Shown: positions 1 to 6,954 of the stretch, one piece after another
How positions within the stretch are numbered: position 1 is the stretch's first letter
How the letters are laid out: each line of letters opens with the position of its first letter
Assembly (NCBI GenBank): GCA_023389425.1
Contig: JAEWEK010000411.1
Location: 1 to 11,372 of the forward strand
Origin: Pseudomonadota bacterium
GTDB taxonomy: Bacteria; Pseudomonadota; Gammaproteobacteria; Burkholderiales; Burkholderiaceae_D
Length of the DNA stretch: 11,372 nt
Direction: 5' to 3'
Made by a program: the position numbers and the translations under genes
Notes under the pieces: model-generated
Seen by the model: only the letters and a program-made list of their open reading frames with translations
Told to the model about the DNA's origin: nothing
Database searches by the model: none

Positions 1-127
1 CAAAATTGGTTACAGTGAACATGTTGCAGGTCCTGGTTTAGAGTGTGGAAACTCGGGTATACGCCCACAAACCTTTACCTGCAACACCTTCTTCAATTTT
101 CCCGCCAAATATTCCGGACAGCAGTGC
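1..127. other. AT-richer foreign-looking segment abutting truncated soxC
   Basis: By hand count the first 120 bases are about 45% GC, while the next 60 are about 70%. The soxC reading frame stays open through this stretch back to base 2, but the residues it would encode (rich in Cys, Asn, Phe and Thr) do not look like a Tat leader or the N-terminal region of a SoxC protein. The frame contains no ATG, GTG or TTG before 167. The segment also holds a nested inverted repeat (22-86). It could be the end of an inserted element that broke soxC, or a chimeric contig end. No transposase can be recognised in what is visible. Confidence 0.5.
22..86. repeat. Nested imperfect inverted repeat
   Basis: The arms TGTTGCAGGT (22-31) and ACCTGCAACA (77-86) are perfect 10-base complements. 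Inside them GGTTT (35-39) pairs with AAACC (69-73), and GTGG (45-48) with CCAC (65-68). A single strand could therefore fold into a long interrupted hairpin. It lies wholly in the AT-richer segment and may be a terminal or subterminal structure of a mobile element. It does not match the integron attC consensus, and I do not recognise the family. Confidence 0.4.
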
Positions 128-130
128 ACC

Positions 131-1255
131 ACGCTGGGCAAGCCGGTCGCGGCCAATCCCTACGGCGTGCCGTCCGCATTCGAAGCCAACCTGCAGCGGC
201 GCGAGTCGCCGGGCCTCACGCGCGTGTCGCAGGCCTCGGTCGCGTTCACGCCGCTGCAAGGGCTGTTTGGCATCATCACGCCGAGCGGCCTGCATTTCGA
301 ACGCCACCACCAGGGCTGGCAGGACATCGATCCGGCCCAGCACCGCCTGATGATCAACGGCCTGGTGAAGCAGCCCAAGGTCTACACGATGGATGACCTG
401 ATGCGCCTGCCGTCGGTGTCGCGCATGCATTTCATCGAGTGCGGCGCGAATACCGCGATGGAGTGGGGGAACGTGGCGGTGCCGACCGTGCAGTATTCGC
501 ACGGCATGCTCAGCTGCAGCGAATTCACCGGCGTGCCGCTGTCGGTGCTGCTGGAGGACTGCGGCTACGACAAGAAGAACGGCAAGTACATCCTGGCCGA
601 AGGCGCCGACGGTTCGTCGATGACGCGCACCATCGACATTACCCGCGCGCTGGACGACGTGATCGTCGCCTGGGGCATGAACGGCGAGATGCTGCGTCCC
701 GAGAACGGCTATCCGCTGCGCCTCGTCGTGCCGGGCGTGCAGGGCGTGTCATGGGTGAAGTGGCTGCGCCGGATCAAGGTGGGCGACCAGCCGTGGGCGA
801 CCAAGGACGAAGCCGTGCACTACATCGACGCGATGCCGGACGGTTCGTATCGCCAGTACACCTCGATCCAGGAATGCAAGTCGGTGATCACCACGCCGTC
901 GGGCGGCCAGCGCCTGCTGGACAAGGGCTTCTACAACATCACCGGGCTGGCGTGGTCGGGCCGGGGCAAGGTCAAGCGGGTCGACGTGTCGGTCGACGGC
1001 GGCCGCAACTGGCGCACCGCGCGGCTGGAAGGGCCGGTGCTGAACAAGTGCCTGACGCGCTTTAACATCGACTGGGTGTGGGACGGCGGGCCGTGCGTGC
1101 TGCAGTCGCGCGCGATCGACGACACCGGCTACGTGCAGCCGAAGATCAATGAACTGCGCGCGGTGCGCGGCACGCGCTCGATCTATCACAACAACATGAT
1201 CCAGTCCTGGCAAGTTGCCGCATCGGGGGAGGTGTCGAATGTCCAGGTCTACTAA
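131..1255 (+). CDS. soxC: SoxC, sulfane dehydrogenase molybdenum subunit (N-terminally truncated)
   Basis: SoxC is the molybdopterin subunit of the periplasmic sulfane dehydrogenase SoxCD, which oxidises the SoxY-bound sulfane sulfur; it belongs to the sulfite oxidase family. Counting from the first possible start (GTG 167, giving 362 residues), the oxidoreductase domain covers about residues 35-240. It contains FIECGAN with Cys92 as the expected Mo-pterin ligand, then HGMLSCSEFTGVPLS and the PLRLVVPG and GVSWVKWL segments. The C-terminal Mo-co dimerisation domain (about 245-355) includes DVSVDGGRNW. SoxC-like sequence is already readable upstream of 167 (LGKPVAANPYG, from about 131), and no start or Tat leader is present. 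The gene is therefore truncated or joined to foreign DNA rather than starting at GTG 167. It overlaps soxD by 17 bases. Family assignment is firm; the 5' end is unresolved. Confidence 0.9.
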   Translation, partial: TLGKPVAANPYGVPSAFEANLQRRESPGLTRVSQASVAFTPLQGLFGIITPSGLHFERHHQGWQDIDPAQHRLMINGLVKQPKVYTMDDLMRLPSVSRMHFIECGANTAMEWGNVAVPTVQYSHGMLSCSEFTGVPLSVLLEDCGYDKKNGKYILAEGADGSSMTRTIDITRALDDVIVAWGMNGEMLRPENGYPLRLVVPGVQGVSWVKWLRRIKVGDQPWATKDEAVHYIDAMPDGSYRQYTSIQECKSVITTPSGGQRLLDKGFYNITGLAWSGRGKVKRVDVSVDGGRNWRTARLEGPVLNKCLTRFNIDWVWDGGPCVLQSRAIDDTGYVQPKINELRAVRGTRSIYHNNMIQSWQVAASGEVSNVQVY

Positions 1256-2264
1256 GCTGCTGCTGGCACTGCTGTTCGCCGCCGGCGCCGCCGTCGCGCA
1301 GGAGCATCCGAACATCGGCCGGCCCGCCACGCCGAAGGAAATCGCCGCCTGGGACATCGACGTGCGGCCCGACTTCAAGGGCCTGCCGAAGGGATCGGGC
1401 ACGGTGGCCAAGGGCATGCAGGTGTGGGAAGGCCGCTGCGCGTCGTGCCACGGCACGTTCGGCGAATCGAACGAGGTATTCACGCCCATCATCGGCGGCA
1501 CCACGGCGGACGACATCAAGAGCGGCCACGTGGCCGCGCTCAAGACCAACCGCCAGCCGCAGCGCACCACCATCATGAAGGTGGCGACGGTGTCCACGCT
1601 GTGGGACTACATCCACCGCGCGATGCCGTGGAACGCGCCGAAGTCGCTGTCCAACGACGAGGTGTACGCGGTGCTGGCCTACATCCTCAACCTGGCCGAG
1701 ATCGTGCCGGACGATTACACGCTGTCGGACCAGAACATCGCCGAGGTGCAGAAGCGCATGCCGAACCGGAACGGCATGAGCACCGCGCACGGCATGTGGG
1801 ACGTAAAGGGCAAGCCGGACGTGAAGAGCGTGGCCTGCATGAAGAACTGCGCGCCGACCGAGCTGCATTCGAGCTTGCCGGAGGTGTCGCGCAATGCGCA
1901 CGGCAATATCGCGCAGCAGAACCGGACCTTCGGGCCGGTACGCGGTGTCGATACCAGCGCGCCTGCGGGTGCGGCTGCTCCCGCAGCGGCTGCGCCTGCC
2001 AAGGGACCGTCACCTGCGCTCGCGCTGGCGCAGCAGAACGCTTGCCTGGCTTGCCACGGCTTGCAGGACAAGCTGGTCGGCCCCGGCTTTGCGCAGATCG
2101 CGGCGAAATACAGAGGCGACGCCAAGGCAGCCGGCGCGCTGGCGGCCAAGGTCAAGGCCGGCGGCAGCGGCAACTGGGGCGCGGTCCCGATGCCGCCGCA
2201 GGCGCAGTTGAAGGATGGCGAAGTGCAGCAGCTGGTCGGGTGGATCCTGGCCGGGGCAAACTAA
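1239..2264 (+). CDS. soxD: SoxD, diheme cytochrome c subunit of sulfane dehydrogenase
   Basis: SoxD is the electron-accepting cytochrome partner of SoxC in the periplasm. The ATG at 1239 gives 341 residues. It is preceded by GGGGGAGG (1225-1232) at good spacing, and it starts directly into a Sec signal peptide likely cleaved after AVA (about residue 20). A TTG at 1215 is in frame but has no such support. Two c-type heme sites are visible: CASCH (67-71), with Met129 in RAMPWN as likely axial ligand, and CLACH (269-273), with Met318 in VPMPPQ. An Ala/Pro-rich linker at about 240-258 separates the domains. The second domain resembles a small c551/c552-type cytochrome. Length and two-heme layout match the larger SoxD proteins. 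Its start lies inside the end of soxC, so the two are probably translationally coupled. Confidence 0.93.
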   Translation: MSRSTKLLLALLFAAGAAVAQEHPNIGRPATPKEIAAWDIDVRPDFKGLPKGSGTVAKGMQVWEGRCASCHGTFGESNEVFTPIIGGTTADDIKSGHVAALKTNRQPQRTTIMKVATVSTLWDYIHRAMPWNAPKSLSNDEVYAVLAYILNLAEIVPDDYTLSDQNIAEVQKRMPNRNGMSTAHGMWDVKGKPDVKSVACMKNCAPTELHSSLPEVSRNAHGNIAQQNRTFGPVRGVDTSAPAGAAAPAAAAPAKGPSPALALAQQNACLACHGLQDKLVGPGFAQIAAKYRGDAKAAGALAAKVKAGGSGNWGAVPMPPQAQLKDGEVQQLVGWILAGAN

Positions 2265-2291
2265 ATACGCAGGGTATGCAACTTAGAGAAC

Positions 2292-2392
2292 GTCGTTCCC
2301 GCGCAGGCGGGAATCCCATTTCGCAACCCGGTCACAACGCTCGCTTTTAGCGGTGCGCGAAAAAATGGGATTCCCGCCTGCGCGGGAATGAC
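2292..2392. repeat. Pair of REP/dRS3-like repeats forming a 30-base-arm hairpin
   Basis: Two copies of a repeat stand in inverted orientation at 2292-2321 and 2363-2392. Over 30 bases they are complementary except for one position. The right copy contains an exact ATTCCC-N8-GGGAAT unit (2370-2389), the pattern of the dRS3 repeats described in Neisseria. The left copy differs only by G for A at the first base. Each unit is itself a short palindrome (CCCGC and GCGGG), so the transcript can form either two small hairpins or one long one with a 41-base loop. It occupies most of the 175-base gap between soxD and soxY. It could act as an mRNA 3'-end stabiliser or attenuator between soxCD and soxYZAXB. 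No U-tract follows, so it is not a typical intrinsic terminator. Confidence 0.85.
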
Positions 2393-2439
2393 GGTAATAG
2401 AGAATCCGCCGCGAGCGGCATAACAAGGAGGAGACGCAG

Positions 2440-2901
2440 ATGAATCAAAAACGACGCGAACTGTTGCGCATCGCGACAGTGATAGGACTGGCGATCAGCG
2501 CCGGCATCATCAAGCCCAACGCGGCCATGGCCGCCGACTGGAACGGCAGCGGCTTCGACGCCAAGACCCTGGCCGACGCACTGAAGGCGATCGGCGCGGA
2601 AGGTGCTGCGGTCAGCACCGACGTCGTGGTCAACGGCCCGGCCATCGCCGAGAACGGCGCGGTGGTGCCGGTGTCGGTGACCAGCAATGTGCCGGGCACC
2701 GAGTATATGGCGATCCTGGTCGAGAAGAACCCGAACCCGCTGTCGGCCGCGTTCACGCTGCCAGCCGGTACCGAGCCGATGGTCAGCACCCGCATCAAGA
2801 TGGGCGGCACCTCGAACGTGCATGCGCTGGTCAAGGCCAATGGCAAGTGGCTCATCGCCAGCAAGGAAATCAAGGTCACGCTGGGCGGCTGCGGCGGCTG
2901 A
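2440..2901 (+). CDS. soxY: SoxY, sulfur-carrier protein
   Basis: SoxY is the periplasmic carrier whose C-terminal cysteine holds the thiosulfate-derived sulfur through the Sox cycle. The 153-residue product ends in GGCGG, the diagnostic SoxY swinging-arm motif, with Cys151 as the carrier residue. The N-terminus has a twin-arginine type leader (KRRELLRI at 4-11, then a hydrophobic stretch, cleavage likely after AMA near 31), so the SoxYZ complex is probably exported folded by Tat. The start is fixed by a strong AAGGAGGAG (2425-2433) seven bases upstream of the ATG. It is the first gene after the REP hairpin. No strong promoter was seen in the gap, so it may be transcribed from upstream or from an unrecognised promoter. 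Confidence 0.96.
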   Translation: MNQKRRELLRIATVIGLAISAGIIKPNAAMAADWNGSGFDAKTLADALKAIGAEGAAVSTDVVVNGPAIAENGAVVPVSVTSNVPGTEYMAILVEKNPNPLSAAFTLPAGTEPMVSTRIKMGGTSNVHALVKANGKWLIASKEIKVTLGGCGG

Positions 2902-2948
2902 TGCCGGCGCCTGCCAGATCCGTCAAACACACACACGAGGAATCGAAC

Positions 2949-3257
2949 ATGGGTAACCCAATGCGCATCCGCGCGGCCGCCGCGGGCGATGAAGTCGAAG
3001 TCAAGGTCCTGATGCGTCACGATATGGAAACCGGCCAGCGCAAGGACGCCAACGGCAACGTGATCCCGGCCCACTTCATCCAGAAACTGGTCGGCAAATG
3101 CAACGACGTGGTGGTACTCGACTGCCTGATGGGCACGTCGGTCTCGAAGGATCCCTTCCTGTCGTTCAAGTTCAAGGGCAAGAAGGGCGATAAAGTCAGC
3201 ATCAGCTGGGTGGACAACACCGGCGACACCCGCACCGACGAAACCGTCGTGGCCTAA
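2949..3257 (+). CDS. soxZ: SoxZ, SoxY-binding partner
   Basis: SoxZ forms the SoxYZ heterodimer that presents the SoxY cysteine arm to the other Sox enzymes. The 102-residue product is an all-beta, immunoglobulin-like protein with typical SoxZ features: an MRIRA start, the LMRHDMETGQRKD segment (about 21-33), IPAHFIQKL, and FKFKGKKGDKVSISWVDN near the C-terminus. It has no signal peptide, as expected for SoxZ, which is co-exported with the Tat substrate SoxY. A GAGG (2937-2940) precedes the ATG. It lies 47 bases after soxY and belongs to the same operon. Confidence 0.96.
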   Translation: MGNPMRIRAAAAGDEVEVKVLMRHDMETGQRKDANGNVIPAHFIQKLVGKCNDVVVLDCLMGTSVSKDPFLSFKFKGKKGDKVSISWVDNTGDTRTDETVVA

Positions 3258-3312
3258 GCGCAGCAGCGAGGGTGGCAAGCAGAACCGCCCCGTTCTACTT
3301 CAAGGAGAAGAG

Positions 3313-4116
3313 ATGAGACGCACAAGCATGATGTTGGCAGGCGCGGCAGGCCTGGCGGTGGCAGCCTTCGCGCTGGCGCAGGACCAGTCCGACGAGATCG
3401 CGAAGTACCGCGAAATGCTGGCCGGGGACAATCCGGCCGAGCTGTGGGAAATGAAGGGCGAGGAACTGTGGAAGGCCAAGGCCGGCCCGAAGCAGGCATC
3501 GCTCGAAGCGTGCGACCTCGGCAAGGGACCGGGCGTGCTGAAGGGCGCCTACGCCGAGCTGCCGCGCTACTTCAAGGACACCAAAAAGGTGATGGACCTC
3601 GAGCAGCGCCTGATGTACTGCCGCATGACCTTGCAGGGGCTGAGCGAGGAACAGGCTGCGGCCGCGCATTTCGGCTCGACCGACAAGCCTTCCGACATCG
3701 AGCCGATGGTCGCGTACATCACCTCGCAGTCGCGCGGCGTCAAGATGAACGTGGCGATGAGCCATCCGCAGGAGAAGCGGGCCTACGAACTGGGCAAGCA
3801 GCTGTTCTATTACCGCGGCGGCTCGCACGACTTCTCCTGCGCCACCTGCCACAGCGCCGACAAGATGCGCATCCGCATGCAGGACCTGCCGAACCTGACC
3901 AAGACCAAGGACGCGCAGTCGGCCTACACGACCTGGCCGGCCTACCGCGTGTCGCAGGGCGAGGTGCGCACCATGCAGCGTCGACTGGCCGACTGCTTCC
4001 GCCAGCAGCGCTTCCCGGAGCCGATGTACGGCTCGGAAGCGATCACCGCGCTGACGATGTTCCTGGCCCGGAATGCCAACGGCGGCGTCTACAACGGCCC
4101 CGCGCTGAAACGCTAA
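3313..4116 (+). CDS. soxA: SoxA, L-cysteine S-thiosulfotransferase heme subunit
   Basis: SoxA is the catalytic c-type cytochrome of SoxAX, which oxidatively conjugates thiosulfate to the SoxY cysteine. The 267-residue product has a Sec signal peptide (cleavage likely after ALA at about 22) and a single heme-binding motif, CATCH (176-180). The distal cysteine ligand, which becomes the active-site persulfide in characterised SoxA, is most likely Cys228 in RRLADCFRQQRFPEP. The N-terminal cytochrome-like domain has no CXXCH but keeps two cysteines (Cys67, Cys103), the layout of monoheme SoxA proteins in which a disulfide replaces the first heme. AAGGAG (3303-3308) supports the start. Ten bases separate its stop from soxX. 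Confidence 0.96.
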   Translation: MRRTSMMLAGAAGLAVAAFALAQDQSDEIAKYREMLAGDNPAELWEMKGEELWKAKAGPKQASLEACDLGKGPGVLKGAYAELPRYFKDTKKVMDLEQRLMYCRMTLQGLSEEQAAAAHFGSTDKPSDIEPMVAYITSQSRGVKMNVAMSHPQEKRAYELGKQLFYYRGGSHDFSCATCHSADKMRIRMQDLPNLTKTKDAQSAYTTWPAYRVSQGEVRTMQRRLADCFRQQRFPEPMYGSEAITALTMFLARNANGGVYNGPALKR

Positions 4117-4126
4117 GGAGAAGCGA

Positions 4127-4735
4127 ATGAAACAGCTGAAAATGGCGATGGCGCTGGCCCTCTTGACGGCGGCCGGCACCGCTTGCGCCGCCGAAGACTA
4201 TGCCAAGGCGGCCGTGGGACTGATCAAGTCCGATTTCAAATCCAAGGGCCCGGCCACGGTGGAACGCGTGACCGAGCGCGACGACATCCAGCAGGCCTGC
4301 AGCGCCGACAAGCCGCTGCCGCCAGCGAAGGCGAAAAAGCTGGAAGCGGCCCAGCTCAAGGACGTCAGGTATCCGGCCGACGGCAAGTACATGGGCGACT
4401 GGAAGGCGGGCGAGAAGATCGCGCAGAACGGCCGCGGCATGCAATCGTCGGACAAGGCCGGCTCCGAGAACGGCGGCAACTGCTACGCCTGCCACCAGAT
4501 CTCGAAGGAAGAGATCTCGTTCGGGAATATCGGCCCCTCGCTCGCCCAGTACGGCAAGCTGCGCGGCAGCAGCGAGGACGTGGTGAAGTACACCTGGGCC
4601 AAGCTGTACAACGCGCAGGCCTACAACGCCTGCTCGCGCATGCCGCGCTTCGGCCACAACGGCGTGCTGACTGAGCAGCAGATGAAAGACGTGATGGCGC
4701 TGCTGCTCGATCCGCAGTCGCCGGTCAACAAGTAA
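4127..4735 (+). CDS. soxX: SoxX, c-type cytochrome subunit of SoxAX
   Basis: SoxX receives electrons from SoxA and passes them to the respiratory chain. The product is 202 residues with a Sec signal peptide (cleavage near ACA-AE, residue 21). One class-I heme motif, CYACH (119-123), is followed by NIGPSLAQYG and by SRMPRFGHNG, where Met172 is the likely sixth ligand. The region before the heme domain (about 22-90) is long compared with short SoxX proteins of about 150 residues and contains a Lys/Ala-rich segment. Its ribosome-binding site (AAGGAG) overlaps the soxA stop codon, pointing to coupled translation of the two subunits. Confidence 0.95.
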   Translation: MKQLKMAMALALLTAAGTACAAEDYAKAAVGLIKSDFKSKGPATVERVTERDDIQQACSADKPLPPAKAKKLEAAQLKDVRYPADGKYMGDWKAGEKIAQNGRGMQSSDKAGSENGGNCYACHQISKEEISFGNIGPSLAQYGKLRGSSEDVVKYTWAKLYNAQAYNACSRMPRFGHNGVLTEQQMKDVMALLLDPQSPVNK

Positions 4736-4744
4736 GGGAAGACC

Positions 4745-6463
4745 ATGGGCCTGAACCGCCGTGAATTCATGCAAGTGATGGGGATTGCCGCCGCCGGCGG
4801 CATGCTGCTCGACGCGCCGTCCGCGCTGGCGGCGCCGTCCGCCGGGCAGCTGTACGAGCTGCCGCGTTTCGGCAACGTGCACTTCCTTCACTTCACCGAC
4901 TGCCACGCGCAGCTCAGGCCCGTTTATTATCGCGAACCGAGTGTCAACATCGGCGTCGGCCCCTCGGCCGGCAAGGTGCCGCACCTGGTCGGCGAGCACC
5001 TGCTCAAGCACGCGGGGCTGGCGCGCGGCAGCGCCGAGGCGCATGCCTTCACCTGCCTCGATTTCGAGAAGGCGGCGCAAGCATACGGCAAGGTCGGCGG
5101 CTTCGCCCACCTCGCCACGCTGGTCAAGCGCATGAAGGCCAGCCGCCCCGGCGCGCTGCTGCTGGACGGCGGCGACACCTGGCAGGGCTCGGCCACGGCC
5201 TTATGGACCAAGGGCCAGGACATGGTCGATGCCTGCCTCGCACTGGGCGTGGACGTGATGACCGCGCACTGGGAAATGACGCTGGGCGACCAGCGCGTGA
5301 AGGAAATCGTCGACAAGGATTTCAAGGGCAAGGTCGATTTCGTCGCGCAGAACATCAAGACCAGCGATTTCGGCGACCAGGTCTTCCCGCCCTACGTCAT
5401 CAAGGAGATGAACGGGGTGCGGGTGGCCGTCATCGGCCAGGCTTTTCCGTACACGCCGATCGCCAATCCGCGCTACATGACGCCGGACTGGAGCTTCGGC
5501 ATCGAAGACGAGCATATGCAAAAGATGGTGGACGAGGCGCGCGGCAAGGGAGCCAGGGTGGTCGTCCTGCTGTCGCATAACGGCATGGACGTGGACATCA
5601 AGATGGCGTCGCGCGTGCGCGGCATCGACGCCATCCTCGGCGGCCACACGCACGATGGCGTGCCGCAGCCGGTGATCGTGTCGAATGGCGGCGGCAAGAC
5701 GCTGGTGACCAATGCCGGCTCCAACGGCAAATTCCTGGGCGTGCTCGATTTCGACGTGCGCGACGGGAAGGTGTCGGACTTCCGTTACAAGCTGCTGCCG
5801 GTGTTCTCGCGCTTCCTGCCGGCCGATCCCGCGATGGATGCCCTCATCAAGCGGGTGCGCGCGCCGTACGAGGCCAGGCTGGCGGAAAGGCTGGCGGTCA
5901 CCGACGGCACGCTCTACCGCCGCGGCAATTTCAACGGCAGCTTCGACCAGATGATCGTCGACGCGCTGCTGGACGTGAAGGGGGCCGAGATCGCGTTCTC
6001 GCCGGGCTTCCGCTGGGGCACCTCGCTGCTGCCGGGCAGCCCGGTGCTGATGGAGGACCTGATGGACCAGACCGCGACCACCTATTCGTATTCCACGCTG
6101 ACCGAAATGACCGGCGCCACCATCAAGACCGTGATGGAGGACGTGGCCGATAACCTGTTCAACCCCGACCCCTACTACCAGCAGGGCGGCGACATGGTGC
6201 GCGTGGGCGGCATGAGCTACGCGATCGAACCGAACGCGAAGATGGGCTCGCGCATCCAGGACATGCGCCTGAACGGCAAGCCGATCGACGCGGACAAGAA
6301 GTACAAGGTAGCCGGCTGGGCGCCCGTGGCCGAAGGCGCCAGTGGCGAGCCGGTATGGGACGTGGTCGCCGGCTGGCTGCGCGACAAGAAGACGGTGCAG
6401 GCGCGTGCCGTCAACACGCCGCGCCTGATCGGGGTGCAGGGCAATCCGGGCTTGCTGGCATGA
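4745..6463 (+). CDS. soxB: SoxB, thiosulfohydrolase
   Basis: SoxB hydrolyses the terminal sulfonate from SoxY-cysteine S-thiosulfonate, releasing sulfate. It belongs to the 5'-nucleotidase/metallophosphoesterase superfamily with a dimanganese centre. The 572-residue product starts with a Tat leader (NRREFMQ at 4-10, cleavage near ALA). Metal-site motifs are in the expected order: HFTDCHAQ (Asp52, His54), DGGDTWQG (Asp144), AQNI (Asn203), LLSHNGMD (His278) and GGHTHD (His301, His303). HWEMTLG at 175-181 is the segment usually seen near the SoxB active site. The C-terminal 5'-nucleotidase domain covers about residues 370-550. Its stop overlaps the start of the next gene (ATGA at 6460-6463). Full length, no defects seen. 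Confidence 0.97.
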   Translation: MGLNRREFMQVMGIAAAGGMLLDAPSALAAPSAGQLYELPRFGNVHFLHFTDCHAQLRPVYYREPSVNIGVGPSAGKVPHLVGEHLLKHAGLARGSAEAHAFTCLDFEKAAQAYGKVGGFAHLATLVKRMKASRPGALLLDGGDTWQGSATALWTKGQDMVDACLALGVDVMTAHWEMTLGDQRVKEIVDKDFKGKVDFVAQNIKTSDFGDQVFPPYVIKEMNGVRVAVIGQAFPYTPIANPRYMTPDWSFGIEDEHMQKMVDEARGKGARVVVLLSHNGMDVDIKMASRVRGIDAILGGHTHDGVPQPVIVSNGGGKTLVTNAGSNGKFLGVLDFDVRDGKVSDFRYKLLPVFSRFLPADPAMDALIKRVRAPYEARLAERLAVTDGTLYRRGNFNGSFDQMIVDALLDVKGAEIAFSPGFRWGTSLLPGSPVLMEDLMDQTATTYSYSTLTEMTGATIKTVMEDVADNLFNPDPYYQQGGDMVRVGGMSYAIEPNAKMGSRIQDMRLNGKPIDADKKYKVAGWAPVAEGASGEPVWDVVAGWLRDKKTVQARAVNTPRLIGVQGNPGLLA

Positions 6464-6954
6464 GATGGGTTTTAGCCGCGGCGGCCTTGCTGCTTGCCGG
6501 CGCCGTGCACGCGGCGCCGCTGCCGGTGAAGGGGCAGGCGGTGACGCTGCCCGCGCTGGCGGCCGCCGCGCATCTGCCTCCCAAGGCGCTGGAAGGCAAA
6601 GTGGTCGTGCTCGCGTGGTTCGCGACATGGTGCCCCTTCTGCATGCATGAAGCACCGCAGCTGGAAAGGCTGTACACGGCCAATTCAGAGCGCCTGCTGG
6701 TCATCGGCGTCAACATCGAACACGGCGACAAGGAGCAGGCAGCCAAGGTGAATCAGTGGACGACACGCTTCGGCTGGAAGTTCCCGGTGGTGCTGGACGC
6801 GGCCGCGCTGGAGGGCATCGTCGGCAAGCCGAAAGGGCTGCCGGCGCTGGTCGTGCTGGCGCGCGACGGCACCGTACACCAGGTCGAATCGGGCGAAATG
6901 CTGGATGAGGATTTCGACGACATCGCGACCTTCGCGCGGAACGACAAGCCATGA
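6460..6954 (+). CDS. Periplasmic TlpA/ResA-like thioredoxin
   Basis: This is a 164-residue thioredoxin-fold protein with a Sec signal peptide (hydrophobic from residue 4, cleavage after VHA at about 18). The TlpA/AhpC-TSA type core VVVLAWFATWCPFCMHEAPQL holds the redox pair Cys58-Cys61 (motif WCPFC). A probable cis-proline follows in GKPKGLPALVV. The ATG at 6460 overlaps the soxB stop; longer in-frame extensions run through soxB and lack a signal peptide. Placed directly after soxB and translationally coupled to it, it is a good candidate for a SoxW-like or CcmG-like reductant acting on SoxY or on apocytochrome thiols of the nearby heme proteins. Which substrate it serves cannot be decided from sequence alone. 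Confidence 0.88.
   Translation: MRWVLAAAALLLAGAVHAAPLPVKGQAVTLPALAAAAHLPPKALEGKVVVLAWFATWCPFCMHEAPQLERLYTANSERLLVIGVNIEHGDKEQAAKVNQWTTRFGWKFPVVLDAAALEGIVGKPKGLPALVVLARDGTVHQVESGEMLDEDFDDIATFARNDKP

Noticed and set aside
22..86. The nested dyad as an integron attC site
   Set aside because: The outer arms do not match the RYYYAAC and GTTRRRY ends, and no gene-cassette context is visible.
38..115. A minus-strand stretch reading AYTRVSTL, reminiscent of the N-terminal motif of serine recombinases
   Set aside because: It is followed immediately by a stop codon, so no recombinase can continue from it, and upstream residues do not fit; treated as chance similarity.
1215..1238. TTG at 1215 as an upstream start for soxD
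   Set aside because: The ATG at 1239 has a strong GGGGGAGG site at correct spacing and starts the signal peptide directly.
749..1597. Minus-strand frames across the soxC/soxD junction
   Set aside because: They are antisense shadows of two recognisable genes, with no homologous motifs and biased shadow composition.
2292..2392. The repeat pair as a CRISPR array or a Rho-independent terminator
   Set aside because: There are only two copies and they are inverted, with no regular spacers; no U-tract follows the hairpin.
5201..6655. A 484-codon open frame on the minus strand over soxB
   Set aside because: It is fully antisense to a well-supported soxB, is rich in His, Arg and Ala as expected of a high-GC shadow frame, and shows no domain or signal.
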